Shown here piece after piece: positions 18,401-27,567 of a stretch of DNA of 64,000 nt. The DNA is from Methanocaldococcus lauensis (lineage in GTDB: Archaea > AGJL01 > Methanococci > Methanococcales > Methanocaldococcaceae), in assembly GCF_902827225.1 (NCBI RefSeq), contig NZ_LR792632.1:949030-1013029 (forward strand), in the 5' to 3' direction. Under the pieces are notes generated by a model. That model was not told where the DNA came from and did not search any database. It was given only the letters and a program-made list of their open reading frames with translations. The position numbers and the translations under genes are program-made. How positions within the stretch are numbered: the stretch's first letter is position 1; each line of letters opens with the position of its first letter.

Positions 18401-19165
18401 GAGAAATTAATAAACTATTTAAAGAGAAACTATAAATCACTTAGATATAAAAATAAAGAAGAACTAATGAAAAATTTAAAAAATAAATTTTTACTGAATA
18501 CTGAAAAACTTGAATATGCTTATGCAATAACAACCCATAAATCACAGGGAAGTGAGTTTGAGAATGTTATATTTGTCCTACCAAAATATAGCAACATCTC
18601 AAAAGAACTTATATATACTGCTATAACGAGAGCTAAAAAGAAATTATATATAATTACAGATAGTTTAGACTCTTTATTTAATGCTGGAAAATATTCTGAA
18701 GTTATTGGAAGATATTCAATACTATTCAATTCTCCAATAGACCCAAGACATTATCCAGAAGATTTGAGGATTATAACGTTAAAAGGAGATATTGTTAGAA
18801 GTTGGCAAGAATGTTTAATTGCTAATTTATTATATTACGAAGGCATTGACTATAAATATGAGATTCCTTATGAGAACCTTATACCTGATTTTATGATAAA
18901 TAATAAAGAAGATAAAATAATACTCTGGGAACATTTAGGAATGATGGATAATGAAGAATATAAGAAAAATGCTGAAGAAAAACTAAAAGTATATGAAAAT
19001 AATGGTTTTTATATAATAAAAATTAGAGATATTGATACTGAGAATTTTAAGAAGGTATTTGAGGAAAATGACAAATTATTAATCGTATCTACTACCGATG
19101 ATATTAGAAATTCAAGAGAACTATACGATAAAATTAAAATCTTAAAAGATGTATTGAATACATAA
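15425..19165 (+). CDS. Large RecD-like SF1 helicase with probable C-terminal PD-(D/E)XK nuclease
   Basis: 1246 residues. N-terminal module (1-250) with WHDSGWNGKIC and further Cys residues, not recognised. A coiled coil lies at about 265-305. The SF1B helicase core carries Walker A GPAGTGKTT (about 623), Walker B LIIDEASMVG (about 710), GDVNQLPPV (about 742), THKSQGSEFENV (about 1036) and YTAITRAKK (about 1063), an order typical of RecD/Pif1-type helicases. After it, residues 1120-1220 have SWQECLIANLLYYEGIDYKYE, a PDF at about 1154 and LWEHLGMMD at about 1167, then K/Y-rich helices, as in restriction-fold nucleases fused to helicases. DNA repair, element maintenance or defence are all possible. 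The gene is flanked by 38-bp direct repeats and stands alone, indicating insertion. Confidence 0.85.
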   Translation: MHLTTLIAWHDSGWNGKICRNPKANKYCESFRYIKKGKFGLQYGNKPIEKIKCENNAGKIANEVEYNGKKWDACGNEINLFYQYKFNSMVYGWTVNKKIDVLKDIFLDYWFNFYYNNDALCFLYCRENPVIDDKLLVACVKPKVKKLVVECNLNKNKKVISKEIEEQNFNKLNNEEFYKSLFKDFKDKDYRKIYPYISIEFDPEDIIFIIPYQELGEYFGYENIPEELILDIPNELKKSFLYTTNFLPNEFSCIILEKALEIIKNIKNLMEEHEKLKKKLKEFRNIEIEKYEERIKKQLDELKKLKIKYPSLPSVLRFCGVEEAISMYIDAVKNGKEDEMYNEVKEYLKENKPNPNWKIDRMVLNNFNKLSNSKHDFLLNYIPYYSLTKSQIEEIFKQHDKGFINIEKVLDNPYLLYEELKPKEQLFLDISFWELDSWERRRLGEDNFDIINKHRIRALLIAILKKALLDGHTVLPLAPKDLPSVKKDLKYYYNEINKYISEKVRLDFDRFLELIDKHEDYIKEKIWIDKTTFKDELDRTYNIKLFALKDIRKMEVYIEEKINKMLGKYWNVEICEEEIKEKLKKLKEKKSINIPKELYKEAIKDQSKAIKTLLENGCSILTGPAGTGKTTVIKVLLDIICEKENPKDIVILTPTGKAGVRVKDALEDIINKYKCIKSPTTIHKFIKDCSRFDWEYKEFEITTKKDVDILIIDEASMVGTELLYKLLQCIDLGKLKRIIFIGDVNQLPPVEAGKPFFDLYQYLKRKENKDKQYIAELKICLRAESRKIVEFSELFLNINKESKYKIIKELKLSEEVMNGFTKYSLKDEKGIERITVLIWKDNSQKAKALEYAIDEIIRDYGGNPDNYRDFFKCFVYYDKAQILTYTKNRGFLSSYWINQWIRDDSKYINESIRNYFIRYQFTCGWGYADKVIQTENIWNLDVWDYKRQMSISNHGVFNGMMGYVSFTRYKDRVVKFYFPTVQAYIGISKNTKEKLINYLKRNYKSLRYKNKEELMKNLKNKFLLNTEKLEYAYAITTHKSQGSEFENVIFVLPKYSNISKELIYTAITRAKKKLYIITDSLDSLFNAGKYSEVIGRYSILFNSPIDPRHYPEDLRIITLKGDIVRSWQECLIANLLYYEGIDYKYEIPYENLIPDFMINNKEDKIILWEHLGMMDNEEYKKNAEEKLKVYENNGFYIIKIRDIDTENFKKVFEENDKLLIVSTTDDIRNSRELYDKIKILKDVLNT

Positions 19166-19192
19166 ATTCATTTTTAACACAATTAGTTCATT

Positions 19193-20299
19193 TTATAATA
19201 ACACTAATATAATGTCATAAACTCTAAACGATATTAGCATCCCAGATATTAATAGAGAAAGTAATGAGATGATTTTTATTTTTCCTGAAGATTCTTTAAA
19301 TACAGATAAATAAAGCAAAAAATAAGCTATTAATGTAAAAAACATGCTCATATCTACCAATGTTTTTGCATCAAAAATTAATAGAATTATAACCAATAGT
19401 GTATTTAAGATAACTCCATAATATGGAATATCTCTTCTCAATTTTGTAAATATTTGAGGAAATATTTTATCCTTTCCCATTCCGTAAGGCATATAAGATA
19501 ATGTAAATAAAACGCTAAATGCACAGCTTGATATAATTATCAATACCCCAACCAATAAAAATAAGTTATCCCCAATTAATAACTTTAATATCTCATTCAA
19601 GTTGTTTGTTTTTACATTTAAAGATATTACAGTTAAGGAAAACAATAAATAAAGAATTCCAATAATAAAAGTTCCTATTAAAAGCCCATAAGCTATAGCT
19701 TTTTGATTTTTAAATGCAGATAATGGCATTGTTATGCCTTCCCAGCCAGTAGCTGTCCATAATCCAAAATAAATTGTTAGAATGGCATTTTTTAAATTGA
19801 ACTCTCCAAAGTTATCAATTTTTATGCCGTTTGAAAATACTATATATAAAATAATCGTTATCGTTAAAATCCCAAAGATTCTAACAAAGTTTCCTACAAT
19901 TTTTAATCCACCCAATATTAAAGCTGTTAAAACAATAATTAAGAGCAATCCAACATAATGAACATTAAACACAGTATTAAAAATTATCTCAAAGAATGAT
20001 ACAACTCCAGATAAGGCAAAAACTCCAGAGAGCCACAGTATATATGCTGAAAAAACTCCAATCTTCCTCCCTAAAATTTTTATTATAAACTTATAAACTC
20101 CTCCACTCTCACTTATCTTTGTTGAAGCATAAGCAAAAGGAGAAGCCATAATTAAAGATACAAATATTAGGAAAATCCAACCCCATACTATAGATTTCCC
20201 AAACATCATATATGTCAAAGGAGATAAAACAAAAATCCCTCCACCAACAATAGAAGTTATTGTTAAAAATACAGCATCTTTAAGAGTTAAATGCCCCAT
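19193..20299 (-). CDS. APC superfamily amino acid permease
   Basis: About 368 residues with some ten hydrophobic segments. The N-terminus LKDAVFLTITSIVGGGIFVLSPLTY has the glycine-rich VGGGIF of the APC superfamily, and the sequence continues with SGVFALSGVVSFFEI and a TATGWEGITMPLSAFKNQ loop. A cationic or neutral amino acid substrate is likely from family knowledge, but specificity is not readable. Start ATG 20297-20299 follows GGTGTTAG; a TTG at 20311 is less likely. Its last codons lie in the 38-bp repeat (19217-19254) and it ends RVYDIILVLL, whereas the displaced fragment downstream implies a different, longer ancestral tail. It is divergent from thrS. Confidence 0.85.
   Translation of the reverse strand: MGHLTLKDAVFLTITSIVGGGIFVLSPLTYMMFGKSIVWGWIFLIFVSLIMASPFAYASTKISESGGVYKFIIKILGRKIGVFSAYILWLSGVFALSGVVSFFEIIFNTVFNVHYVGLLLIIVLTALILGGLKIVGNFVRIFGILTITIILYIVFSNGIKIDNFGEFNLKNAILTIYFGLWTATGWEGITMPLSAFKNQKAIAYGLLIGTFIIGILYLLFSLTVISLNVKTNNLNEILKLLIGDNLFLLVGVLIIISSCAFSVLFTLSYMPYGMGKDKIFPQIFTKLRRDIPYYGVILNTLLVIILLIFDAKTLVDMSMFFTLIAYFLLYLSVFKESSGKIKIISLLSLLISGMLISFRVYDIILVLL
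19217..19254 (+). repeat. 38-bp perfect direct repeat, right copy, inside permease 3' end
   Basis: Same sequence as 15294-15331 in the same orientation. Here it encodes the permease C-terminal residues LISGMLISFRVY on the minus strand. Duplication of a gene's 3' end that leaves the gene functional is the usual result of integration by a site-specific recombinase. Confidence 0.9.
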
Positions 20300-20405
20300 A
20301 ACTAACACCAATTATTGTTAATAAATATTTAATGTATAACCTAGCAAAAATATTTAATACATTCTTTTATAATTATCTTTATTTAAAAGTTAATTGAGGG
20401 ATAAG

Positions 20406-22268
20406 ATGAAGATGCTATTAATCCACTCTGATTATTTAGAGTTTGAGGCAAAACAAAAAACTAAAATTGCAGAAGAAACTGAGAATTTAAAAGGTAAATT
20501 AGATGAGTGTTTAGCGTGCTTTATTGCAGTGGAGAGAGAGGATGAAAATAACCCAAAAGGAACTGCTATAGGGGCTGTAGAAGAGATTGAGAAAGTTGCT
20601 AATCAGTTAAAAGTTAATAATATTGTTGTCTATCCATATGCCCATTTATCAAGTGAATTATCTTCACCTGAAACAGCTATAAAGGTTTTGAAAGATATTG
20701 AAAATATTTTGAAAGAAAAGGGCTATAATGTGTTAAGGGCACCATTTGGATGGTATAAAGCATTTAAAATTAGTTGTAAAGGACATCCATTAAGTGAGTT
20801 ATCAAGAAAGATTGTAGCTAAGGAAGAGAAGAAAGAGAAAGGAGAAGAATCTAAGTTTTATTTATTAAATCCAGAAACAGAAGAAGCTGTTGAGTTAAAT
20901 GAAGAAAATATTAATATAATCAAAGATGAAGAGCTTTTAGCCTTAGCTAAACATGAATTGGGAATTAAAGAAAATAAAGAAAGAGAAGAACCACCACATG
21001 TAAAGTTTATAAAAGAAAAGGATATCTGCAGTTATGAAGAGGCATCAGACCCTGGACACTTTAGATGGTATCCAAAAGGTAAGTTGATTAGAGATTTATT
21101 AGCAGATTATGTCTATAACATGGTAGTTAGATTAGGAGCTATGCCAGTAGAAACACCAATTATGTATGATTTAGGAAATCCTGCTATTAGAGAACACGCT
21201 GATAAATTTGGTGAGAGGCAGTATAGGTTTAGACAAGGAAATAGGGAGTTAATGTTAAGATTTGCGGCATGTTTTGGGCAGTTTATGATGAAAAAAGACA
21301 TGTATTTGTTGCCAAGATATTTGCCTTTAAAACTTTATGAGCTATCAACATACAGCTTTAGATATGAACAAAGAGGAGAATTAGTAGGTTTAAAGAGGTT
21401 GAGAGCATTTACAATGCCAGATATGCACACTGTTTGCTTAGATTTAAAACAGGCTATGGAAGAGTTTGAAAAACAATTTTGGGAGTGTTTAAAGACAGGA
21501 GATGATTTAAAGCTAAGTTATTCAGTAATCTTTAGATTCACAAAAGATTTCTTTGATGAGCATAGAGATTGGTTCTTTAAGATAGCTAAAGAATACAAAA
21601 ATAAATATGGGAAAGATGTTATCTTAGAAATTCTTCCTAAGAGAAAACACTATTGGGTTGGTAAGGTAGATATTGCTGTAATAGATAGCTTAGGAAGACC
21701 TATTGAAAATCCAACTGTCCAAATAGATGTTGAAAGTGCTAAAAGATTTGACATAAAAGTGCATACAAATGAAGGAGAAATTTATCCAATAATATTGCAC
21801 TGCTCTCCTACTGGCTCAATTGAGAGAGTTTTATGTGGTTTGTTAGAAAAAGCAGCTATAGAAGCTAAAGAAGGAAAAGCTCCAACTCTTCCTATATGGC
21901 TCTCCCCTATACAAGTTAGAGTTATTCCAGTAGCTGATAGACATTATGACTATGCTTTAAAAGTTGCTGAAAAGCTGAGAGAAAATAATATTAGAGCAGA
22001 TTTTGATGATAGAGAAGATAGGGTAAACAAAAAGATTAGAAATGCAGGAAGAGAATGGATTCCTTACGTTGTGGTTATTGGAGATGAAGAAATGGAATCT
22101 GGCAAATTAACAGTAACAATTAGAGAAAAATCTACTTTAAAAAAGCCTTATAAAGAGAAGATGACATTAGATGAGTTGATTGAAAGAATCAAAAAAGAAA
22201 CTACTGGATACCCATATAGACCATTACCATTACCAATAAGATGTTCATTACAGCCAAAGTTCCATTAA
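20406..22268 (+). CDS. thrS: Threonyl-tRNA synthetase, archaeal type
   Basis: About 620 residues. The N-terminal 140 residues, beginning MKMLLIHSDYLEFEAKQKT, form the archaeal D-aminoacyl-tRNA deacylase-like editing domain, in place of the bacterial editing domain. The class II core follows, with PVETPIMYDLGNPAI (motif 1), RYEQRGELVGLKRLRAFTMPD (motif 2) and HCSPTGSIERVLCGLLE (motif 3). The C-terminal part (LSPIQVRVIPVADRHYDYA) is the anticodon-binding domain. It charges tRNA-Thr in the cytoplasm. ATG 20406 is chosen because GAGGG at 20396-20400 precedes it; a TTG at 20394 overlaps this site. Confidence 0.95.
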   Translation: MKMLLIHSDYLEFEAKQKTKIAEETENLKGKLDECLACFIAVEREDENNPKGTAIGAVEEIEKVANQLKVNNIVVYPYAHLSSELSSPETAIKVLKDIENILKEKGYNVLRAPFGWYKAFKISCKGHPLSELSRKIVAKEEKKEKGEESKFYLLNPETEEAVELNEENINIIKDEELLALAKHELGIKENKEREEPPHVKFIKEKDICSYEEASDPGHFRWYPKGKLIRDLLADYVYNMVVRLGAMPVETPIMYDLGNPAIREHADKFGERQYRFRQGNRELMLRFAACFGQFMMKKDMYLLPRYLPLKLYELSTYSFRYEQRGELVGLKRLRAFTMPDMHTVCLDLKQAMEEFEKQFWECLKTGDDLKLSYSVIFRFTKDFFDEHRDWFFKIAKEYKNKYGKDVILEILPKRKHYWVGKVDIAVIDSLGRPIENPTVQIDVESAKRFDIKVHTNEGEIYPIILHCSPTGSIERVLCGLLEKAAIEAKEGKAPTLPIWLSPIQVRVIPVADRHYDYALKVAEKLRENNIRADFDDREDRVNKKIRNAGREWIPYVVVIGDEEMESGKLTVTIREKSTLKKPYKEKMTLDELIERIKKETTGYPYRPLPLPIRCSLQPKFH

Positions 22269-22285
22269 AAAATTTTTTATTTTTA

Positions 22286-23608
22286 TTATTTCAACTTCTT
22301 GAAGTAGTGTAATTCGCTATCTCCTCCATCAAAGCATTCTGGATGAATCATTCTTGCAAAATCTTCCATTAGTAAGTCCATATTTACATATCCATCATAT
22401 GCGTAGTTATATTTAGATACATACACTCTCTTTGCATGATCTAATATAGGAGCTAAGTCAGGTCTTTTTTCCTTTAATTCCTCAAGTGTGTCCATTGGCT
22501 CTTTTAATGAGTTCCAGTTCATATAGATGAATACTTCACAACCCTGTAAATGTTCTAATGTTGTTTCTTTGTCAAGATTAACATAAGATGTTCCTGGAAT
22601 ATCTTTAAACATATAATCTCCTTTAAACTCTGTAACCAATTTTGCATAGCAGTTTTGGGCACAATATACCCAAGGTCCAGAGTATGGTGACCAGTAGAGC
22701 ATTGCTACTTTTGGTCTATAGTCAGCGTTTCTTGTTATTCTTATAAGATCATTTCTCTTTTTCCAAACTTTCTGTAAGAAATCATTTCCTTTATCATCTA
22801 AGTTATAAAATGCCGCATATACTTTTGCCCATTCTGCTTTTCCAAGGAATGTTGGTTCATTTGATTCAACGGTTACGAGGTAATTTAAGCCTAAATCACT
22901 TACTGTATTAATATCCTCAACTAAATAACCATGTGTCCATGGGATAAAAACAATATCTGGACTTATACTTAATAAAACATCTTTATCAATTGAACTCCAT
23001 GTTCCTATTGAAACAATATTTCCATTATCGATATATGGCCTTAAATCAGGAAATACACCGTAATCTTTTATTTTTTTGTATATGGATTTAGATACTCCTC
23101 TTATGGATTTTTTTACATTATCATCGTTTAAAGCCTCGAGCATTGCTACTTGGATCGCACTTAATGTAGCTACTTTTTTTACAGGAGTATGTATAACTTT
23201 TACATCGGAAGGTAAATTACTTGATGGTTTATCTCCTTTCCTTAGAATACAGTATTTATTATAAACAGCATTTCCATATTTTGTTGTTACAATTTTATAC
23301 GCCCAATTGTCATTATAACCTACAGGATTTCCATTAGCATCATAGTATTCTATTTCAAAGTTTTTAGCAAAGACTACAGGTTGACTCCATTGTTGAATAT
23401 TGTTAAATAAATATACGACATCTGCGATATCTACGGAGTCATCACAGTTTAAATCTCCTTTTTCTATTCCTACATCTCTTAAATGCTTAAACAAATATAC
23501 AACATCTGCGATATTTATTGAACCATCACCATTTATATCTCCAACATTTTCTCCAAATACTGCTGGCGTTAATAGTATCATAAAGGTTAATAATATTTTT
23601 TTAACCAT
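22286..23608 (-). CDS. Dockerin-bearing ABC substrate-binding protein 1
   Basis: About 440 residues. A signal peptide (MVKKILLTFMILLTPAVFG) is followed directly by a type I dockerin with two Ca-binding loops, DINGDGSINIAD and DLNCDDSVDIAD, each followed by VVYLF helices. Residues from about 80 onward form a class III periplasmic-binding-like domain (VKKVATLSAIQVAML, LSISPDIVFIPWTHG, EFKGDYMFKDIPGTSYVNLD), the type used for iron-chelate, corrinoid or metal uptake. Start ATG 23606-23608 follows GAGGTTGA; earlier ATGs lack a site. There is no lipobox or C-terminal anchor, so tethering through the dockerin is plausible. It shares architecture with the gene at 30967 and converges on thrS. The ligand is unknown. 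Confidence 0.85.
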   Translation of the reverse strand: MVKKILLTFMILLTPAVFGENVGDINGDGSINIADVVYLFKHLRDVGIEKGDLNCDDSVDIADVVYLFNNIQQWSQPVVFAKNFEIEYYDANGNPVGYNDNWAYKIVTTKYGNAVYNKYCILRKGDKPSSNLPSDVKVIHTPVKKVATLSAIQVAMLEALNDDNVKKSIRGVSKSIYKKIKDYGVFPDLRPYIDNGNIVSIGTWSSIDKDVLLSISPDIVFIPWTHGYLVEDINTVSDLGLNYLVTVESNEPTFLGKAEWAKVYAAFYNLDDKGNDFLQKVWKKRNDLIRITRNADYRPKVAMLYWSPYSGPWVYCAQNCYAKLVTEFKGDYMFKDIPGTSYVNLDKETTLEHLQGCEVFIYMNWNSLKEPMDTLEELKEKRPDLAPILDHAKRVYVSKYNYAYDGYVNMDLLMEDFARMIHPECFDGGDSELHYFKKLK

Positions 23609-23761
23609 TACTTTCAACCTCATTACTAACATAGTTGTGTAATAATATAATAAAAATTATTGTATATAATTTATGATTTATCTTTATAAATGTTACTAAA
23701 AGTAATATAAAAATATAAATTAGTATTACTAAACAGTTATAAAATTCTCAAAAAATTAAAA

Positions 23762-26700
23762 TTAAAGTCTCTCTTCAATCATTCCCTCAATTTCTAAGTA
23801 TTTCTTTCTTAACTTTTCTTTTGTCTCTTCATCTGCTTTCCACAATCTTCTTTCTATCGCTTCCAATAACCTTTCAGTTATATTCAATAAGGCATAAGGA
23901 TTATTTTCTTTAAAGAACTCTTCCATTTCCTTATCAAAAACATACTTCTCAGCAATTTTCTGATACATCCAGTCATCTATTATGTTTGATGTTGCATCCC
24001 ATTGGAACATATGGTCAATATACTTTGAGAAATCACTCGCCCCTTTATATCCATGTTTCTTCATACCTTCAATCCACTTTGGATTCATAATTTTTGTTCT
24101 AAATATTTGTTTTCCTTCCTCTTTCAAATGTTTTGTCTTAATTTTATTTGGATTTGATGTATCTCCAATATAGCTCTTTGGTTGCTTGCCAGAATAATAA
24201 GTTACTGCTGCAATCATTCCTCCGTGATAACTGTTGAAGTCATCTCCCTCAAAAATGTCCCATTCTTGGCTATCTTCATTTTTAACTGTTAATTCAATCT
24301 TTGAAAGCCTATTAATAAATTCTTCCTTTGCTTCAACACCATAAATACCTTTTCCATAAACATAACCTCCCCATTCAACATAAACCTTTGCCAAATCTTC
24401 CAAAGATTTCCAATTTTTCTCTGTCAATAAATCAGCAACTCCAGCTCCATAAGTTCCTGGCTTGCATCCAAATATTCTATATAGGGAAGTTTCCTTTGCT
24501 GTTTTTTCATCCATACCTCTCTTTATCTTTTCTTCAACCTCCTGTTTATAGTGTTTTTTTACATAATTCATCTCATCTGGCTCATCTAAATTAGCAACAG
24601 TCCTTATTGCCTCATCGATTAAGTCAATAACTTGTGGAAAAGTATCTCTAAACAAGCCACTAATCCTTAGAGTTACATCAATTCTTGGTCTTCCTAATTC
24701 TTCTAATGGTATAACTTCTATACCAACAACTCTACCCATCGTATTCCAAACTGGTTTAACTCCTAATAAATATAGAATTTCTCCAATATCATCTCCTTTT
24801 GTCCTCATTGTGGGGGAACCCCAAACGATAATTCCCACATATTCTGGATATTTGCCTTCTTCTTCTAAATATTTTTTAAGTAAATCATCAGCCAATCTCT
24901 TTCCCATCTCATAGGCAGATTTTGTAGGAATCTCCTGAGGATTGCATGAATAAAAGTTCCTTCCTGTAGGAAGACAGTTTATATCCTTTGTTGGAGCCCC
25001 TGCTAATCTTGGAGGGATATATTTTCCTTCTAAGGCATTTACAGCATTTTCAATCTCTTCATTTACTCTCATTAAATTTCTATATATTTTTGAAACGGTT
25101 TTTAAAATCTCCATTAATTCAGAATTAATTTTTATTGTTTTTAACTCATTAATTTTGTTCTCATCAAAGTTGTATTCCATATACTCCTTCAATAACTTTA
25201 ATCCAATTTCGTTTATTTTATCAATAATTTTGTGATTCTTCCCTTTCTCCTCATTTAATTTATTCCAATCATATTCCAAAATCTCTGCTAATTTTTCTAA
25301 ATAATTGAACTGGTATCTAATAATCATAAAGAGCATATTAACTAATTTATCCCCATCTAAAGGAACTCCCATTATATGCAATCCTTCATTTATTTGCCTA
25401 TTCTTTAACTCCTCTAAGTAATCGTGAATTTTATTTAAAAGATTTTCAAAATTCTCCTCATTAATATTCTCATTTGTAACTTTTCCATCCATTAAATCTT
25501 CATCCAACTTCAATTCTTTAATTTTATTTATAATATTTTTCTTTAAAAAGTTCTTCTTTTCTTTATTATCTGCTTCATAATATTCATCTATCTCTCTTTC
25601 TAACTCAGCCAACTCCCCATACAAATCAGATGTCGTCATTGGAGGAATTAAGTGGCTTATTATTGTTGCATAACTCCTCCTCTTTGCCTGCGTTCCCTCT
25701 CCTGGATTATTTACAATAAATGGATATACATTAGGAAGTTCCATACAAATATCTGGATAGCAATCTCTTGATAAACCTGCTCCCTTTCCTGGAAGCCATT
25801 CTAAACTCCCATGTTTCCCTATATGCATTACTGCATCTGCTTTAAAAACATCCTTAATCCATTTATAAAAGGCAATATAGTAGTGTGTTGGTGGCATATC
25901 TGGAGAATGATAAATTGCAGAGGGATTTTCTCCGAAGCCTCTTGGAGGTTGAACAGAGATGAAGATATTTCCATTTATTATTCCTGGAATTATTAATTCT
26001 CCATCAAAGTTCATAACTTCCCCAGGAATTGCCCCCCAATTTTTTATTAATTCTTTCTTTACTTTCTCAGATAATGAGTTGAACCATTTTTCATAATCCT
26101 CCTTTTTAACTTTCCCTACAGCCTTTTTTATAACCTCTTCTGTCAAAAATCTCTTATCATTTGTTGCATAATTTAGCATTTTTTTAATTAATTCAGTTCC
26201 ATTTTCATATAACTCATCAACGACAAAACCCCTCTTCTTTAACTCTTTTAATATATTTAAAACACTTTCTGGGCTATCCAATCCAAAGGCACTTGCAATT
26301 TTATCATTTCTTGGTGGGTAGTTGTGGAAAATTATTGCTATCCTTTTTTCATTGTTTGGTTTTAACTTTAAATTTGCATATCTTATAGCTAAATCAATAA
26401 TCTTCTCAGCTCTATCATTTATTGATTTGTATTTTATAATTGGAACTCCAACATCTCCATCCTTAACCTTTTTCTTTCCACCTATTGGGAAATGTATTAT
26501 TGCCCCATCAAATTCAGGCATAGCCATTCCAATAACTAAGTCAATAGGATTAATTCCAGATATTGATTTTTCCCAATCTTCAATAAATCCTGTACTTACA
26601 ATTCCCTGCAAAATTGGAACATTTAATTTTTTTAAAAATTCTGGTTCATCTTTTAAGATATCTGCTTTTACTCCCATAGATAAGGTAAACATGGTTGTGT

Positions 26701-27451
26701 TTATTAAGACATGAATGAATGGCTTCCCATCTTTATAGAAAAATTTTTTAAAGACTTCCAATGTCCCAATAGCCCCTAATTCATTTTTTAAATGGGATGT
26801 AAATACAGTTAAAGGAATAGCTCCTTTATTTTCAATAATTTGAATTAAATCGTTGAGATAATCGATATTATTTGCAATAAACCAATTTCTATAAAATAAA
26901 ACTCCAATTATTGGTTTGCCATTTATATCTTTTCCAATTTCTTTTAAATAATTCAAATAATCATCTAAAGTTTCAAAGTATTTGTTTTTGTAATAAATTC
27001 CTTGCCATGGCATGGGTTTTGGTTCCTCATAGGGGATGTTTTTATCTCCAAACTTATTAGCTAAGTATAATAAGAGGTTTTTGTAATTTTCAACACCTTC
27101 GTAACCCAAATATTTGATAACCTTTAACTTAACTTCCTCACTTACAGTTGTTGCCTCATCCAAGTCAGGATGAACCTCATTTAGAGTGGGTAGAGGAAGG
27201 AAGGGAATGTTATGTTTATCAACAAATGCCTTTAATTCATCAAAATATTTAAAGGCACTTTTTCCTCCCATGAGTTTTGTAAATACAATGTTGGCATCTT
27301 TAATAAATTCCAAGAAATCTCTAAATTCTTTCTCACTACATTTATAATCTAATATTTTAAATTCAACCCCATACTTTTTTACCTCCTTATATGCCTCTTC
27401 AAAAACCAAATCATCACTATCAACAGTTGAAACAAACCCTATCTTTATCAT
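23762..27451 (-). CDS. CobN/BchH-like metal chelatase large subunit
   Basis: About 1229 residues, the full length of CobN/ChlH family proteins. Landmarks: KIGFVSTVDSDDLVFEEA at the N-terminus, VMHIGKHGSLEWLPGKGAGLS, FIVNNPGEGTQAKRRSYATIISHLIPPMT, PTGRNFYSCNPQEIPT, GRPRIDVTLRISGLFRDTFP and GCKPGTYGAGVADLL. Such proteins insert Co or Mg into tetrapyrroles in an ATP-driven complex with CobST/ChlID subunits, none of which is here. ATG 27449-27451 follows GGTGAAAATT. It is surrounded by dockerin-bearing binding proteins, an ABC ATPase and a radical SAM gene, so a role in corrinoid or other metallo-tetrapyrrole handling is likely; many archaeal CobN homologs lie beside metal or corrinoid ABC transporters. 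Confidence 0.88.
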   Translation of the reverse strand: MIKIGFVSTVDSDDLVFEEAYKEVKKYGVEFKILDYKCSEKEFRDFLEFIKDANIVFTKLMGGKSAFKYFDELKAFVDKHNIPFLPLPTLNEVHPDLDEATTVSEEVKLKVIKYLGYEGVENYKNLLLYLANKFGDKNIPYEEPKPMPWQGIYYKNKYFETLDDYLNYLKEIGKDINGKPIIGVLFYRNWFIANNIDYLNDLIQIIENKGAIPLTVFTSHLKNELGAIGTLEVFKKFFYKDGKPFIHVLINTTMFTLSMGVKADILKDEPEFLKKLNVPILQGIVSTGFIEDWEKSISGINPIDLVIGMAMPEFDGAIIHFPIGGKKKVKDGDVGVPIIKYKSINDRAEKIIDLAIRYANLKLKPNNEKRIAIIFHNYPPRNDKIASAFGLDSPESVLNILKELKKRGFVVDELYENGTELIKKMLNYATNDKRFLTEEVIKKAVGKVKKEDYEKWFNSLSEKVKKELIKNWGAIPGEVMNFDGELIIPGIINGNIFISVQPPRGFGENPSAIYHSPDMPPTHYYIAFYKWIKDVFKADAVMHIGKHGSLEWLPGKGAGLSRDCYPDICMELPNVYPFIVNNPGEGTQAKRRSYATIISHLIPPMTTSDLYGELAELEREIDEYYEADNKEKKNFLKKNIINKIKELKLDEDLMDGKVTNENINEENFENLLNKIHDYLEELKNRQINEGLHIMGVPLDGDKLVNMLFMIIRYQFNYLEKLAEILEYDWNKLNEEKGKNHKIIDKINEIGLKLLKEYMEYNFDENKINELKTIKINSELMEILKTVSKIYRNLMRVNEEIENAVNALEGKYIPPRLAGAPTKDINCLPTGRNFYSCNPQEIPTKSAYEMGKRLADDLLKKYLEEEGKYPEYVGIIVWGSPTMRTKGDDIGEILYLLGVKPVWNTMGRVVGIEVIPLEELGRPRIDVTLRISGLFRDTFPQVIDLIDEAIRTVANLDEPDEMNYVKKHYKQEVEEKIKRGMDEKTAKETSLYRIFGCKPGTYGAGVADLLTEKNWKSLEDLAKVYVEWGGYVYGKGIYGVEAKEEFINRLSKIELTVKNEDSQEWDIFEGDDFNSYHGGMIAAVTYYSGKQPKSYIGDTSNPNKIKTKHLKEEGKQIFRTKIMNPKWIEGMKKHGYKGASDFSKYIDHMFQWDATSNIIDDWMYQKIAEKYVFDKEMEEFFKENNPYALLNITERLLEAIERRLWKADEETKEKLRKKYLEIEGMIEERL

Positions 27452-27567
27452 AATTTTCACCATTCAGATTACTTTAAATAATTATTAAGTAATTTTGATA
27501 AATTATATATTAATGCATGTTAAAAATTTTTTGGAATATAGTAAAATAATTTTAAATAGGTGAAAAC

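Noticed and set aside
23762-27451. Mg-chelatase for chlorophyll synthesis
   Set aside because: CobN and BchH/ChlH are close homologs, but methanogens make no chlorophyll; a cobalt, nickel or corrinoid-related role is more reasonable.
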